DNA of 6,139 nt, taken from positions 1 through 6,139 of the forward strand of contig JAZDLC010000380.1 of NCBI GenBank assembly GCA_043802345.1, written 5' to 3'. The DNA comes from JAZDLC01 sp043802345 (GTDB lineage Bacteria; Planctomycetota; B15-G4; JADJEK01). Below, piece by piece: positions 1-5,597 of the stretch (within the stretch, counting starts at the first letter, position 1; each line of letters opens with the position of its first letter). The position numbers and the translations under genes were made by a program. The notes under the pieces are model-generated. The model was not told the origin of the DNA, searched no databases, and was given only the letters and a program-made list of their open reading frames with translations.

Positions 1-36
1 TCTGTTTCCAGGCCCTCTCGTTCTCCCGCAGGCCTC

Positions 37-2484
37 CTACGGAATGAGAACGTCCAGGCCGTTGGAGTACGACCGGGGCGGGCCGCTGCTGTCAAGGCCA
101 ACCCACTGCAGGTAGAAGTGCGTGCCGGTGACGATGGTCAGCGGCATCTCCAGCGGCAGAGAGACCTCGCCAGAGCCGTTCAGCGGCAGCGGCACCGGGG
201 TGAGCGGACTCGAGAGCAGCAGGCATCCGCCGCCCAGATTGGGGGCCAGGGCCAGCACCAGGTAGCCGACGCTGCCGGGCTGTCCGCCGGTCACGTCCAG
301 GACGACGGCGCCGCCCGCCGCGGCGCTGCCGACCGCGTCCATGCTCGGCGTGTAGCCGGCCGAGCCGACACAACCCGCGCCGTACAGGGTGAAGTCTTCC
401 GCGCAATTGGCGACGGTGGCGGCCACCACAAGGATATCGTCGACCGCCCACCACCACTCGTAGAGCGCGTTGTAGTAATGGAAGCGGACCTGAAGATCGG
501 TCTGGCCCGCCGCCTGGGAGCTGATGTCGATTGCAACCGCCCCGCTTGCGCTGCCGCCGGAGTAGTGGGCCACGGAAACCCAGGATCCTGCGGTGGCGGT
601 CGACCGGACAGCCACGTCGCATTGCTCGTCGTTGCCACCGGAGTACCAGGTGAAGTCATGGTTGAACTGCAGCGTCACGCCCAGGTAGCCGGAGCAATTG
701 ACGAGCGGGCTGATCAACTGCTCATCCATGCTATCGCTGCTCCCCAGCGCGTCGGAGTCGGCGATGGCGAATGGCGCCGTCAGCGCCAGCGAACGGCCAC
801 CCGGATTCGCGGTGGTCCAGGTGCTGGCAGTGCCGGTACCAGTGCCGCCGTTCACGATGGTCCAGCTTGAAAGACCGGACGAGAAGTTCTCCGAGAACAG
901 CGTGGTCACCGGGCTGGTGCCCAGAGCTTCGTCCAACACCGCCGAGGCGCCCGCGAACGGGCCACCGTTGGTCGCGTTGATGCTGGCCACGTCCAGGATC
1001 ACGTTGCCGCCGCAGGCGGCGATCGCGCTGATCTGGAACCGGACCGGAGAGGTGGAGGCGACCGTCAGGCCGCCGCCGATGTTGCCGAAGGAGGCGTTCG
1101 GATCCAGCACGGTCGCCGGCACCGAGCCGGCATTGACCTGGATGGCCGCGGTCACCGAGGTGGCGGTGAGGGAGCAGGCGCTGTTCTGTACCTTCGGCGA
1201 GAACTGCCAGGTCTCACCCGGGTCGAACACGGCGTCGCCGTTACCATGGACCTCCGCCAGACCTTCGTAGCCAGCAGATCGCAACTCGAGGGTCGGCGAG
1301 CAGACATACGGCGCGATGTGCGGATAGATATCCGCCATCAGCATCCCGCGGTTGCCGACGCCCGCGGTGGAGCAGCCGCCACAATGGTGCAGACCGACCA
1401 GCTTGTCGTCCGACTCCCTGTAGATCGGCGAGCCGGAGCTCCCTCCCTCCGTGTCGAGCGTGTCATAGTACCGCAGCACGGTGCCGTCCACGTCCACGTC
1501 GGGGCCGCTGCCGTGGGCGATCTCATGCGGCCGCCCCGCCGGATGCTGAATGATGTAGATTGCCTCGCCGTCGGTCAACCGGACCGGGTCGGGGCTGACG
1601 TAGCCGTAGGTGGAGGCGGGATCGCCGATCACGCTGCAGAGCGAGAAGTCGAGGTCGCTGAGCCCCTGGTCACAGCTGGAGAAAGGCGAGTAGGCGACCA
1701 ACTGATTGCAGCGGAACCCCTGCCAGTCCTGGGTCGTTGCGCCGCCGCCGCAAGCGAGCGTGTAGTACTTGAAGACGAACTCGGAGGTGTTGCAGTCCGA
1801 CTGGGAGGTAATGCAGTGGTTGTTGGTGAGCAGGTAGTTCAGGGGAGAGACATTGCTGCCGGAGCACCAGAGGGAGCTGACAGGATTCCCACCCACGGTC
1901 ATGACGCCGACCGAACCCATCACGTTCGCCCACTTCCCCGCGTCCGACTGGTAACAGATCACATTTTCGAAGTCGCCGGGGGAGCAGATACTCTCCGGGG
2001 AGGGGCTCGTCGAATTCAACAGATCGGCATTGCCCACGATGATCTGGTCGATCCGGAAGGGGGTGTAGGTGTACGGCGCCACGAACTGGAACTCGAGGTA
2101 CATCTCGTCCCCGAAGACGGAGAGGGCCCAGAAGTTCCCTTCGTCCTGCGGGCCCCGGCCGACGATTTCCTCCACCACGTTGCCGGTCCTCGAGCGGACC
2201 GTCAGCATGTCGCCGACCCGGAGGTTCACGTTCACCAGGTGGGCCTTCAGGAAGCTGGCCGAGTGGACCTTCACCAACCGCGTCCAGTAGAGGGAGTTGC
2301 CGACGCGAATGGCATTCTCCAGATCGGGATCCACAGTGATCGGCTGGGACGTTCCGACCACGGCGCCCCGGGGGGCGTCCATTTCCTTCCCTTGCGCCTG
2401 TACGGTCTGGGCAAGCACAGCGCCGGCGACAAGAGCCACGCCGAGACAACTCGACAAAAGACGCACCCTCGCTCTGTTTCTCAT
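37..2484 (-). CDS. Secreted modular trypsin-like (lysyl-endopeptidase/V8-like) serine protease
   Basis: Predicted extracellular serine endopeptidase of 815 residues. Residues 1-30 form a signal peptide: an Arg-rich start, a hydrophobic core, and AxA-type sites after about 25 or 30. Residues 63-153 look like the N-terminal beta-sandwich common in secreted bacterial trypsin-like proteases. The peptidase domain spans about 178-390, with His223 in TNNHC, Asp279 in DLDFSL and Ser350 in EGGSSGSP. A QHPAGRP motif near 313 is typical of the lysyl/glutamyl endopeptidase group. Twelve cysteines between 167 and 395 suggest disulfides. Downstream are a DPGET-type Ig-like sandwich (about 396-520), a jelly-roll/MAM-like module ending in WWWAVDDILV (about 530-688), and a C-terminal domain starting near YGAGC (about 693-815), perhaps for surface attachment. 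Asp344, six residues before the Ser, matches trypsin position 189, so cleavage after Lys/Arg is possible but inferred. The start is the ATG behind a strong GAGGAG, not an upstream in-frame TTG at 2580. Family certain, specificity unknown. Confidence 0.93.
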   Translation of the reverse strand: MRNRARVRLLSSCLGVALVAGAVLAQTVQAQGKEMDAPRGAVVGTSQPITVDPDLENAIRVGNSLYWTRLVKVHSASFLKAHLVNVNLRVGDMLTVRSRTGNVVEEIVGRGPQDEGNFWALSVFGDEMYLEFQFVAPYTYTPFRIDQIIVGNADLLNSTSPSPESICSPGDFENVICYQSDAGKWANVMGSVGVMTVGGNPVSSLWCSGSNVSPLNYLLTNNHCITSQSDCNTSEFVFKYYTLACGGGATTQDWQGFRCNQLVAYSPFSSCDQGLSDLDFSLCSVIGDPASTYGYVSPDPVRLTDGEAIYIIQHPAGRPHEIAHGSGPDVDVDGTVLRYYDTLDTEGGSSGSPIYRESDDKLVGLHHCGGCSTAGVGNRGMLMADIYPHIAPYVCSPTLELRSAGYEGLAEVHGNGDAVFDPGETWQFSPKVQNSACSLTATSVTAAIQVNAGSVPATVLDPNASFGNIGGGLTVASTSPVRFQISAIAACGGNVILDVASINATNGGPFAGASAVLDEALGTSPVTTLFSENFSSGLSSWTIVNGGTGTGTASTWTTANPGGRSLALTAPFAIADSDALGSSDSMDEQLISPLVNCSGYLGVTLQFNHDFTWYSGGNDEQCDVAVRSTATAGSWVSVAHYSGGSASGAVAIDISSQAAGQTDLQVRFHYYNALYEWWWAVDDILVVAATVANCAEDFTLYGAGCVGSAGYTPSMDAVGSAAAGGAVVLDVTGGQPGSVGYLVLALAPNLGGGCLLLSSPLTPVPLPLNGSGEVSLPLEMPLTIVTGTHFYLQWVGLDSSGPPRSYSNGLDVLIP

Positions 2485-2644
2485 TCGATTACTCCTCGGG
2501 TTTCGCCCGCGGTCGGGTTCTTGCGCGGGACGAACGGTTCTCTTGAAGCAGCGGGCAACTACAGGGCTGACAATCGACAATTAGGATAACAGATGAACGG
2601 ATTCCTCCACAGGCCCAGTCGAAACTGGTATCCTCTGCACCGCC
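2485..2644. promoter_or_regulatory. Divergent intergenic region (protease / GlsB-like gene)
   Basis: This 160-base stretch separates two divergent start codons and so must hold promoters for both. For the plus-strand gene a weak sigma-70-like pair is visible: TCCACA at 2606-2611, a 17-base spacer, and TATCCT at 2629-2634 (each four of six consensus bases). It would place the transcript start within a few bases of the ATG. For the minus-strand gene I see no convincing -35/-10 pair. A 7-base tandem repeat (GACAATC/GACAATT, 2569-2582) lies in the middle. The existence of promoters follows from gene orientation; the exact boxes are guesses. Confidence 0.4.
2492..2497 (-). promoter_or_regulatory. 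Shine-Dalgarno site that fixes the protease start
   Basis: On the minus strand the bases read GAGGAG, seven nucleotides before the ATG at 2484-2482. This near-consensus site selects that ATG over the in-frame TTG 96 bases upstream, and the resulting N-terminus is a clean signal peptide. A short inverted repeat, CGGG/CCCG with a five-base loop (plus-strand 2497-2509), abuts and overlaps the site by one base. It is too short to claim a regulatory role. Confidence 0.8.
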
Positions 2645-2929
2645 ATGAATCTCACGGAATTACTCATCCTGCTGGTAGTTGCGGCTGTTTGCGGCGGTAT
2701 CGGCCAGAGCATCGCCGGCCATGGAAGAGGCGGCTGCCTGACCTCGGTGGCCCTCGGCTTCATCGGTGCCCTGGTCGGCCCGAGAATCGCCGACATGTTC
2801 GATCTGCCGCTCGGATGGGTCGTCGTGGTGGGCGATTCCGACTTCCCCATCCTCTGGTCGATCATCGGGTCGGCGTTGTTCGTGGCGCTGCTCGCGCTCG
2901 TTTCCGGCCGGCGGAGACGGGCCAGCTAG
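2645..2929 (+). CDS. GlsB/YeaQ/YmgE-type small membrane protein (transglycosylase-associated family)
   Basis: A 94-residue inner-membrane protein with three hydrophobic segments at about 4-24, 30-50 and 68-88 and a positively charged RRRR tail. The first helix is followed by GGIGQSIAGHGRGG and the second contains GFIGALVG, the Gly-rich helix pattern of the GlsB/YeaQ/YmgE family. Family members are about 80-100 residues long and often stress-induced; the molecular role is unknown and the name 'transglycosylase-associated' is historical. An extension of about 17 residues between helices two and three (DMFDLPLGWVVVVGDSDFP) is longer than in the shortest members. The ATG has no recognisable Shine-Dalgarno sequence in front of it, so the start is supported mainly by the first helix beginning directly there. 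It is divergent from the protease and 111 bases ahead of the pseudopilin-like gene. Confidence 0.82.
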   Translation: MNLTELLILLVVAAVCGGIGQSIAGHGRGGCLTSVALGFIGALVGPRIADMFDLPLGWVVVVGDSDFPILWSIIGSALFVALLALVSGRRRRAS

Positions 2930-2952
2930 CCCAGCCCCGCCCCCCCCCTGGG
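2930..2952 (+). terminator. Weak stem-loop after the GlsB-like gene
   Basis: Directly after the TAG stop, CCCAG (2930-2934) can pair with CTGGG (2948-2952) around a C-rich 13-base loop, followed by ATTTCTCTCCGTTTT. The stem has only five pairs and the T stretch is interrupted and displaced, so this is a marginal candidate for a Rho-independent terminator. The run of nine Cs inside it could also be a slippage-prone spot. Confidence 0.2.
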
Positions 2953-2965
2953 ATTTCTCTCCGTT

Positions 2966-2978
2966 TTCCTGTCAGGAA
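2966..2978. promoter_or_regulatory. Perfect 13-bp palindrome, possible operator
   Basis: TTCCTG and CAGGAA flank a single T, giving an uninterrupted inverted repeat with 6-base arms, 62 bases before the start of the pseudopilin-like gene in a 111-base intergenic gap. The size and symmetry fit a binding site for a dimeric repressor, but no cognate regulator is encoded here and one copy is weak evidence. It could also form a very tight, sterically poor RNA hairpin, which makes a DNA-binding role likelier than a terminator. Confidence 0.3.
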
Positions 2979-3040
2979 CCGGCGCGTGCTCCGTCTATCC
3001 GTGCGGGACAACCGGCAGCGAGCGACGAGAGACCGAGATC

Positions 3041-3385
3041 ATGTTGAAATGGCTTCTGGCACTGGGACTTGTGTTCTTCCTGGCGAATCTGGTCCTGAGT
3101 TCCTCTGACGACTCACTGCGGGAGGGGGCTGAGCTCAAGCGGAAGGCCCTGACCGAAATCCAGACGATCCGCGAAGAATGTGTGCGGTACGCCGGAGCCC
3201 GGGGCGAGCTCCCCGACCGATTGGACCGGGCGGAGGGGATCGATCCGCTGGACCCATGGGGTCGCCCCTACCGCTACCGCCGCACGGACCCGCTCGAGGC
3301 CGAGGTTGTCTCGCTGGGTGCCGATGGCATGGAAGGGGGGATCGGTCTGGACGCCGATCTGGTTTCGAAAATCCGCATTGGATGA
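3041..3385 (+). CDS. Orphan GspG-like (type II secretion pseudopilin) domain protein with an N-terminal anchor
   Basis: A 114-residue protein. Residues 2-20 form one hydrophobic segment, followed by a charged, probably helical stretch (about 25-55, with many Glu, Lys and Arg). The C-terminal half carries the hallmark of the major pseudopilin GspG: DPWGRPYRYR at 71-80, SLGADG at 91-96 and a GLDADL tail at 102-107, whose acidic residues bind calcium in GspG. True pseudopilins start with a short basic leader, then Gly before a Phe/Met, and a Glu five residues into the mature helix. None of that is present here, so prepilin peptidase processing and assembly into a pseudopilus look unlikely. No other type II secretion gene is nearby. 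It is better read as a periplasm-facing, membrane-anchored relative of GspG with unknown function. A weak GAGAG site lies nine bases before the ATG. The Nudix gene follows 40 bases downstream. Confidence 0.8.
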   Translation: MLKWLLALGLVFFLANLVLSSSDDSLREGAELKRKALTEIQTIREECVRYAGARGELPDRLDRAEGIDPLDPWGRPYRYRRTDPLEAEVVSLGADGMEGGIGLDADLVSKIRIG

Positions 3386-3425
3386 TACGCTCGGGGAAAC
3401 TGTCACCCCTGGAGTCGTTCCAGCG

Positions 3426-4016
3426 TTGAATCTCGAGATCATTCGCAGCAAGCTCGCGGAGCATGAGCCCGTCCTGGCCCCCTTTACTGGCTCGGAGGCC
3501 GCCCATGCGGCCGTGGCGTTGATCCTGCACCAGCCCGCGAATGGCGGTTGCGAGCTCTTGTTCATCAAGCGTGCCCGGCATCCGGATGACTCCTGGTCCG
3601 GTCACATCGCCTTTCCAGGTGGCCACCGGGATCGTCAAGACCCGGACATCGTGGCCACGGCCCGCCGCGAGGTGTGGGAGGAACTCCAGGTCCGGCTCGA
3701 GGATCCGCTCGGCCGGCTCGACGATCTCGACGCCAGAAAGGGGAGCCGGCCCTGGCCGCTGGTGGTGTCACCCTTTGTGTTCGCCCTCCCGGCGCGGCCC
3801 GCGATCCGGATGAACCGCGAGGAGGTGTGGGACGTGCGCTGGGCGCCGCTGAAAAGGCTGCTTCACCCAGCAGCCGCCTCGACTCACGTCTGGGGCAAAG
3901 GTCCCGACGCGGAGACTCACCCGGCAGTGCGGTTCGAGGACTTCAACGTGTGGGGAATGACCTATCGCATGCTGCGGAACTTCGTGTCGACCTTCGGCGG
4001 CCGGCTTCCGGCCTAG
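3426..4016 (+). CDS. Nudix hydrolase, CoA pyrophosphatase (NudL)-like
   Basis: Predicted cytoplasmic Nudix enzyme of 196 residues, probably cleaving the pyrophosphate of coenzyme A or acyl-CoA to phosphopantetheine and 3',5'-ADP. The Nudix box is GGHRDRQD...RREVWEEL, about residues 67-90. As in the E. coli NudL type, an Asp replaces the first conserved Glu and there is one extra residue before the REVWEE core. The preceding LLFIKRARHP...SGHIAFPGG resembles the CoA-pyrophosphatase signature that ends in FPGG. The usual Gly after the EE core is Gln here. A VVSPFVFALPA segment and an EEVWDVRWAPL strand follow, as expected for the fold. The start is uncertain: TTG at 3426 is preceded by GGAG with an 11-base gap, and the protein homology begins about there. 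A TTG at 3378, overlapping the upstream stop codon, would add 16 residues. No ATG or GTG is suitably placed. Substrate is inferred from family only. Confidence 0.85.
   Translation: MNLEIIRSKLAEHEPVLAPFTGSEAAHAAVALILHQPANGGCELLFIKRARHPDDSWSGHIAFPGGHRDRQDPDIVATARREVWEELQVRLEDPLGRLDDLDARKGSRPWPLVVSPFVFALPARPAIRMNREEVWDVRWAPLKRLLHPAAASTHVWGKGPDAETHPAVRFEDFNVWGMTYRMLRNFVSTFGGRLPA
3999..4013 (+). repeat. Hairpin abutting the Nudix stop codon
   Basis: GGCCGG and CCGGCC flank the loop CTT, an uninterrupted 6-bp GC stem ending immediately before the TAG at 4014-4016. A second pairing, CCGGC (4001-4005) with GCCGG (4016-4020), is mutually exclusive with it. No T-tract follows, so it does not look like an intrinsic terminator. 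It may only slow ribosomes or protect an mRNA end, or be a chance result of GC-rich coding sequence. Confidence 0.3.
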
Positions 4017-4109
4017 CCGGTAGGGTTCACCGCAAAGCACACGGCGCGGCCTGTGCTCATGTCGTGCTTCTTCGTGGTGGATCCGCCTCCCGGCGGATAC
4101 CTTGGCCGC

Positions 4110-5555
4110 GTGACCGAAACACTGATCACCATTGGCATTGAAGCGCTCCATGTGCTGCTGGCCCTGGTGCTGCTCCTCTCGGGACGGCGCCAGCCAGCCG
4201 CCACCCTGGCCTGGCTCTTCGCCATCATCTTCCTGCCGTTTGTCGGCCCGGCCTGCTACTACCTGATCGGAGCCCGGCGCTTCCAGCGGGAAGCCGACCG
4301 GGCGACCCAGGCGGCCGATCGGATCCAGCAGGTGGCCCGCATGGTCATCCCGGCGGAGCCCGGAGATTGGCCGGACGGGGCGGGCCAGCGCACCCGGTCC
4401 CTGGCAACGCTGGGTTCCCGCATCTCGAACCGGCCCGCAAGCCCGGGGAATGCGGTGGAGATGCTGGTGAACGGCCCCGCCACCTACCGGGCCATGATCC
4501 GGGCAGTCGGCGCCGCCACGGACCATATCCACGTGCTGTTCTACATCATCCAGCCGGACGAGACGGGAACCGCCCTCAGGGACCGTCTGGCCCGCCGGGC
4601 CAGCGAAGGGATCGATGTCCGGGTGCTGGTCGATGCGGTCGGCAGCATGGGCCTGCCGGCCGACTTCTTCGACCCGGTCATCCAGGCCGGCGGGAAGGCG
4701 GCGGTCTTCAGGCCGGTGCGCCGGTTCTTCCTTCGCGACCGCTGGCGCGACCGGATCGACTTCCGCAACCACCGGAAGGTGGTCGTGATCGACGGCAAGA
4801 TCGGGTTCACCGGCGGAATCAATGTCGGCCGGGAGTACCTCGGGCTCGATCCGGACCTCGGCAGGTGGCGCGACACGCATGTCCGCATCGAGGGTCCCGC
4901 CGTGAACTCTCTCCAGAAGGTGTTCGCGGGAGACTGGCTGCTGGCGACCGGCGAGGTACTCGACGAGGCGCGCTACTTCCCGGCGCCTGGTGATCCACCG
5001 CCCGGACATTGTCTGGCACAGATCATCGACTCAGGTCCCGACTTCGCCTGGTCGCCCATTTCGCACATCTTCACGCACTGCGTTTCCCTCGCTCGGGAGA
5101 GGATCTGGATCACCAACCCCTACTTCGTGCCCGGGATTCCCATGCGGCATTCCCTGATCACGGCGGCTTTGCGGGGGATCGACGTCCGTGTCCTGTTGCC
5201 GGCGCGATCCGACAGTTTCCTCGTGCGCTGGGCGTCGCGTTCCTACTTCGAGGAGTTCCTCGAAGCCGGGGTGCGCATCTTCCTCTACCAGCGCGGTTTC
5301 ATCCACGCCAAGACGATGCTGGTGGACGACTGGGTCTCGACCATCGGCTCCGTCAACCTCGACATGCGATCGTTCTACCTCAACTTCGAGCTGAACGCCT
5401 TCTTCTATGGCTCGGAGATGGTCGGGAAGATGGCCTCCCAGTTCAGGGAGGATCTGAGCGACGCCACCGAGGCGACCCTGGAGCACGAGCGGGCGCTGAG
5501 GTTGCCGAAGAGGTTGCTCACGTCGTTTGCGCGGTTGCTGTCGCCGTTGCTCTGA
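4110..5555 (+). CDS. cls: Cardiolipin synthase (phospholipase D family, two HKD motifs)
   Basis: Makes cardiolipin at the inner membrane by transferring a phosphatidyl group between phospholipids. The 481-residue protein starts with two transmembrane helices (about 5-24 and 31-54), the second containing the typical AWLFAIIFLPFVGPACYYLIG-like stretch with its conserved Pro and Gly. Two phospholipase D active-site motifs follow: H221-x-K223-x4-D228 (NHRKVVVID, then TGGIN), and H399-x-K401-x4-D406 (IHAKTMLVD, then GSVNLDMRSF). YFVP near 338 and the C-terminal RLLSPLL are also typical of bacterial Cls. Length matches the usual 480 or so, as in E. coli ClsA (486), so it appears complete and functional. 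The GTG at 4110 gives that length and puts the first helix at the N-terminus. In-frame GTG (4053) and ATG (4059) starts would add 17-19 non-conserved residues. The SD is poor (GGCGGA, 12 bases away). Whether it is ClsA-like or uses another donor cannot be told. Confidence 0.94.
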   Translation: MTETLITIGIEALHVLLALVLLLSGRRQPAATLAWLFAIIFLPFVGPACYYLIGARRFQREADRATQAADRIQQVARMVIPAEPGDWPDGAGQRTRSLATLGSRISNRPASPGNAVEMLVNGPATYRAMIRAVGAATDHIHVLFYIIQPDETGTALRDRLARRASEGIDVRVLVDAVGSMGLPADFFDPVIQAGGKAAVFRPVRRFFLRDRWRDRIDFRNHRKVVVIDGKIGFTGGINVGREYLGLDPDLGRWRDTHVRIEGPAVNSLQKVFAGDWLLATGEVLDEARYFPAPGDPPPGHCLAQIIDSGPDFAWSPISHIFTHCVSLARERIWITNPYFVPGIPMRHSLITAALRGIDVRVLLPARSDSFLVRWASRSYFEEFLEAGVRIFLYQRGFIHAKTMLVDDWVSTIGSVNLDMRSFYLNFELNAFFYGSEMVGKMASQFREDLSDATEATLEHERALRLPKRLLTSFARLLSPLL

Positions 5556-5558
5556 GAA

Positions 5559-5575
5559 GGCATTCGTGGCATTCG
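5559..5575. repeat. Short direct repeat between convergent genes
   Basis: GGCATTCG occurs twice, separated by one T, in the 42-base gap between the convergent stop codons of the cardiolipin synthase and Rpn-like genes. No bidirectional terminator hairpin is visible in this gap. The repeat may be chance or a remnant of a small duplication. Confidence 0.3.
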
Positions 5576-5597
5576 AGCCGGGTCTACTTCAGCACAC

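Noticed and set aside
1..36. AGGCC/GGCCT inverted repeat downstream of the protease stop codon as a terminator
   Set aside because: Five-pair stem with a loop of about 16 bases and no T-tract in the minus direction within the window; too weak to call.
2485..2580. N-terminal extension of the protease to an in-frame TTG at 2580
   Set aside because: The internal ATG at 2484 has a GAGGAG at ideal distance and begins a classic signal peptide; the 32 extra residues would bury it.
1246..2589. 447-codon open frame on the plus strand, antisense to the protease
   Set aside because: It is a by-product of GC-rich codon use on the other strand. Its translation is Arg/Val/Gly/His-rich with no recognisable domain, while the minus-strand frame has an intact catalytic triad and signal peptide.
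3041..3385. Annotation as a genuine type II secretion major pseudopilin (gspG)
   Set aside because: The prepilin leader, cleavage Gly and Glu+5 are missing and no other secretion-system gene is near, so only the C-terminal domain similarity is claimed.
4367..4993. 208-codon plus-strand frame inside the cardiolipin synthase gene
   Set aside because: Out-of-frame shadow rich in Pro, Gly and Arg; the cardiolipin synthase frame carries both HKD motifs across the same region.
3768..5009. 413-codon open frame on the minus strand, antisense to the Nudix and cardiolipin synthase genes
   Set aside because: It spans two unrelated genes and their gap, has low-complexity composition and no domain pattern; both plus-strand genes are clearly real.
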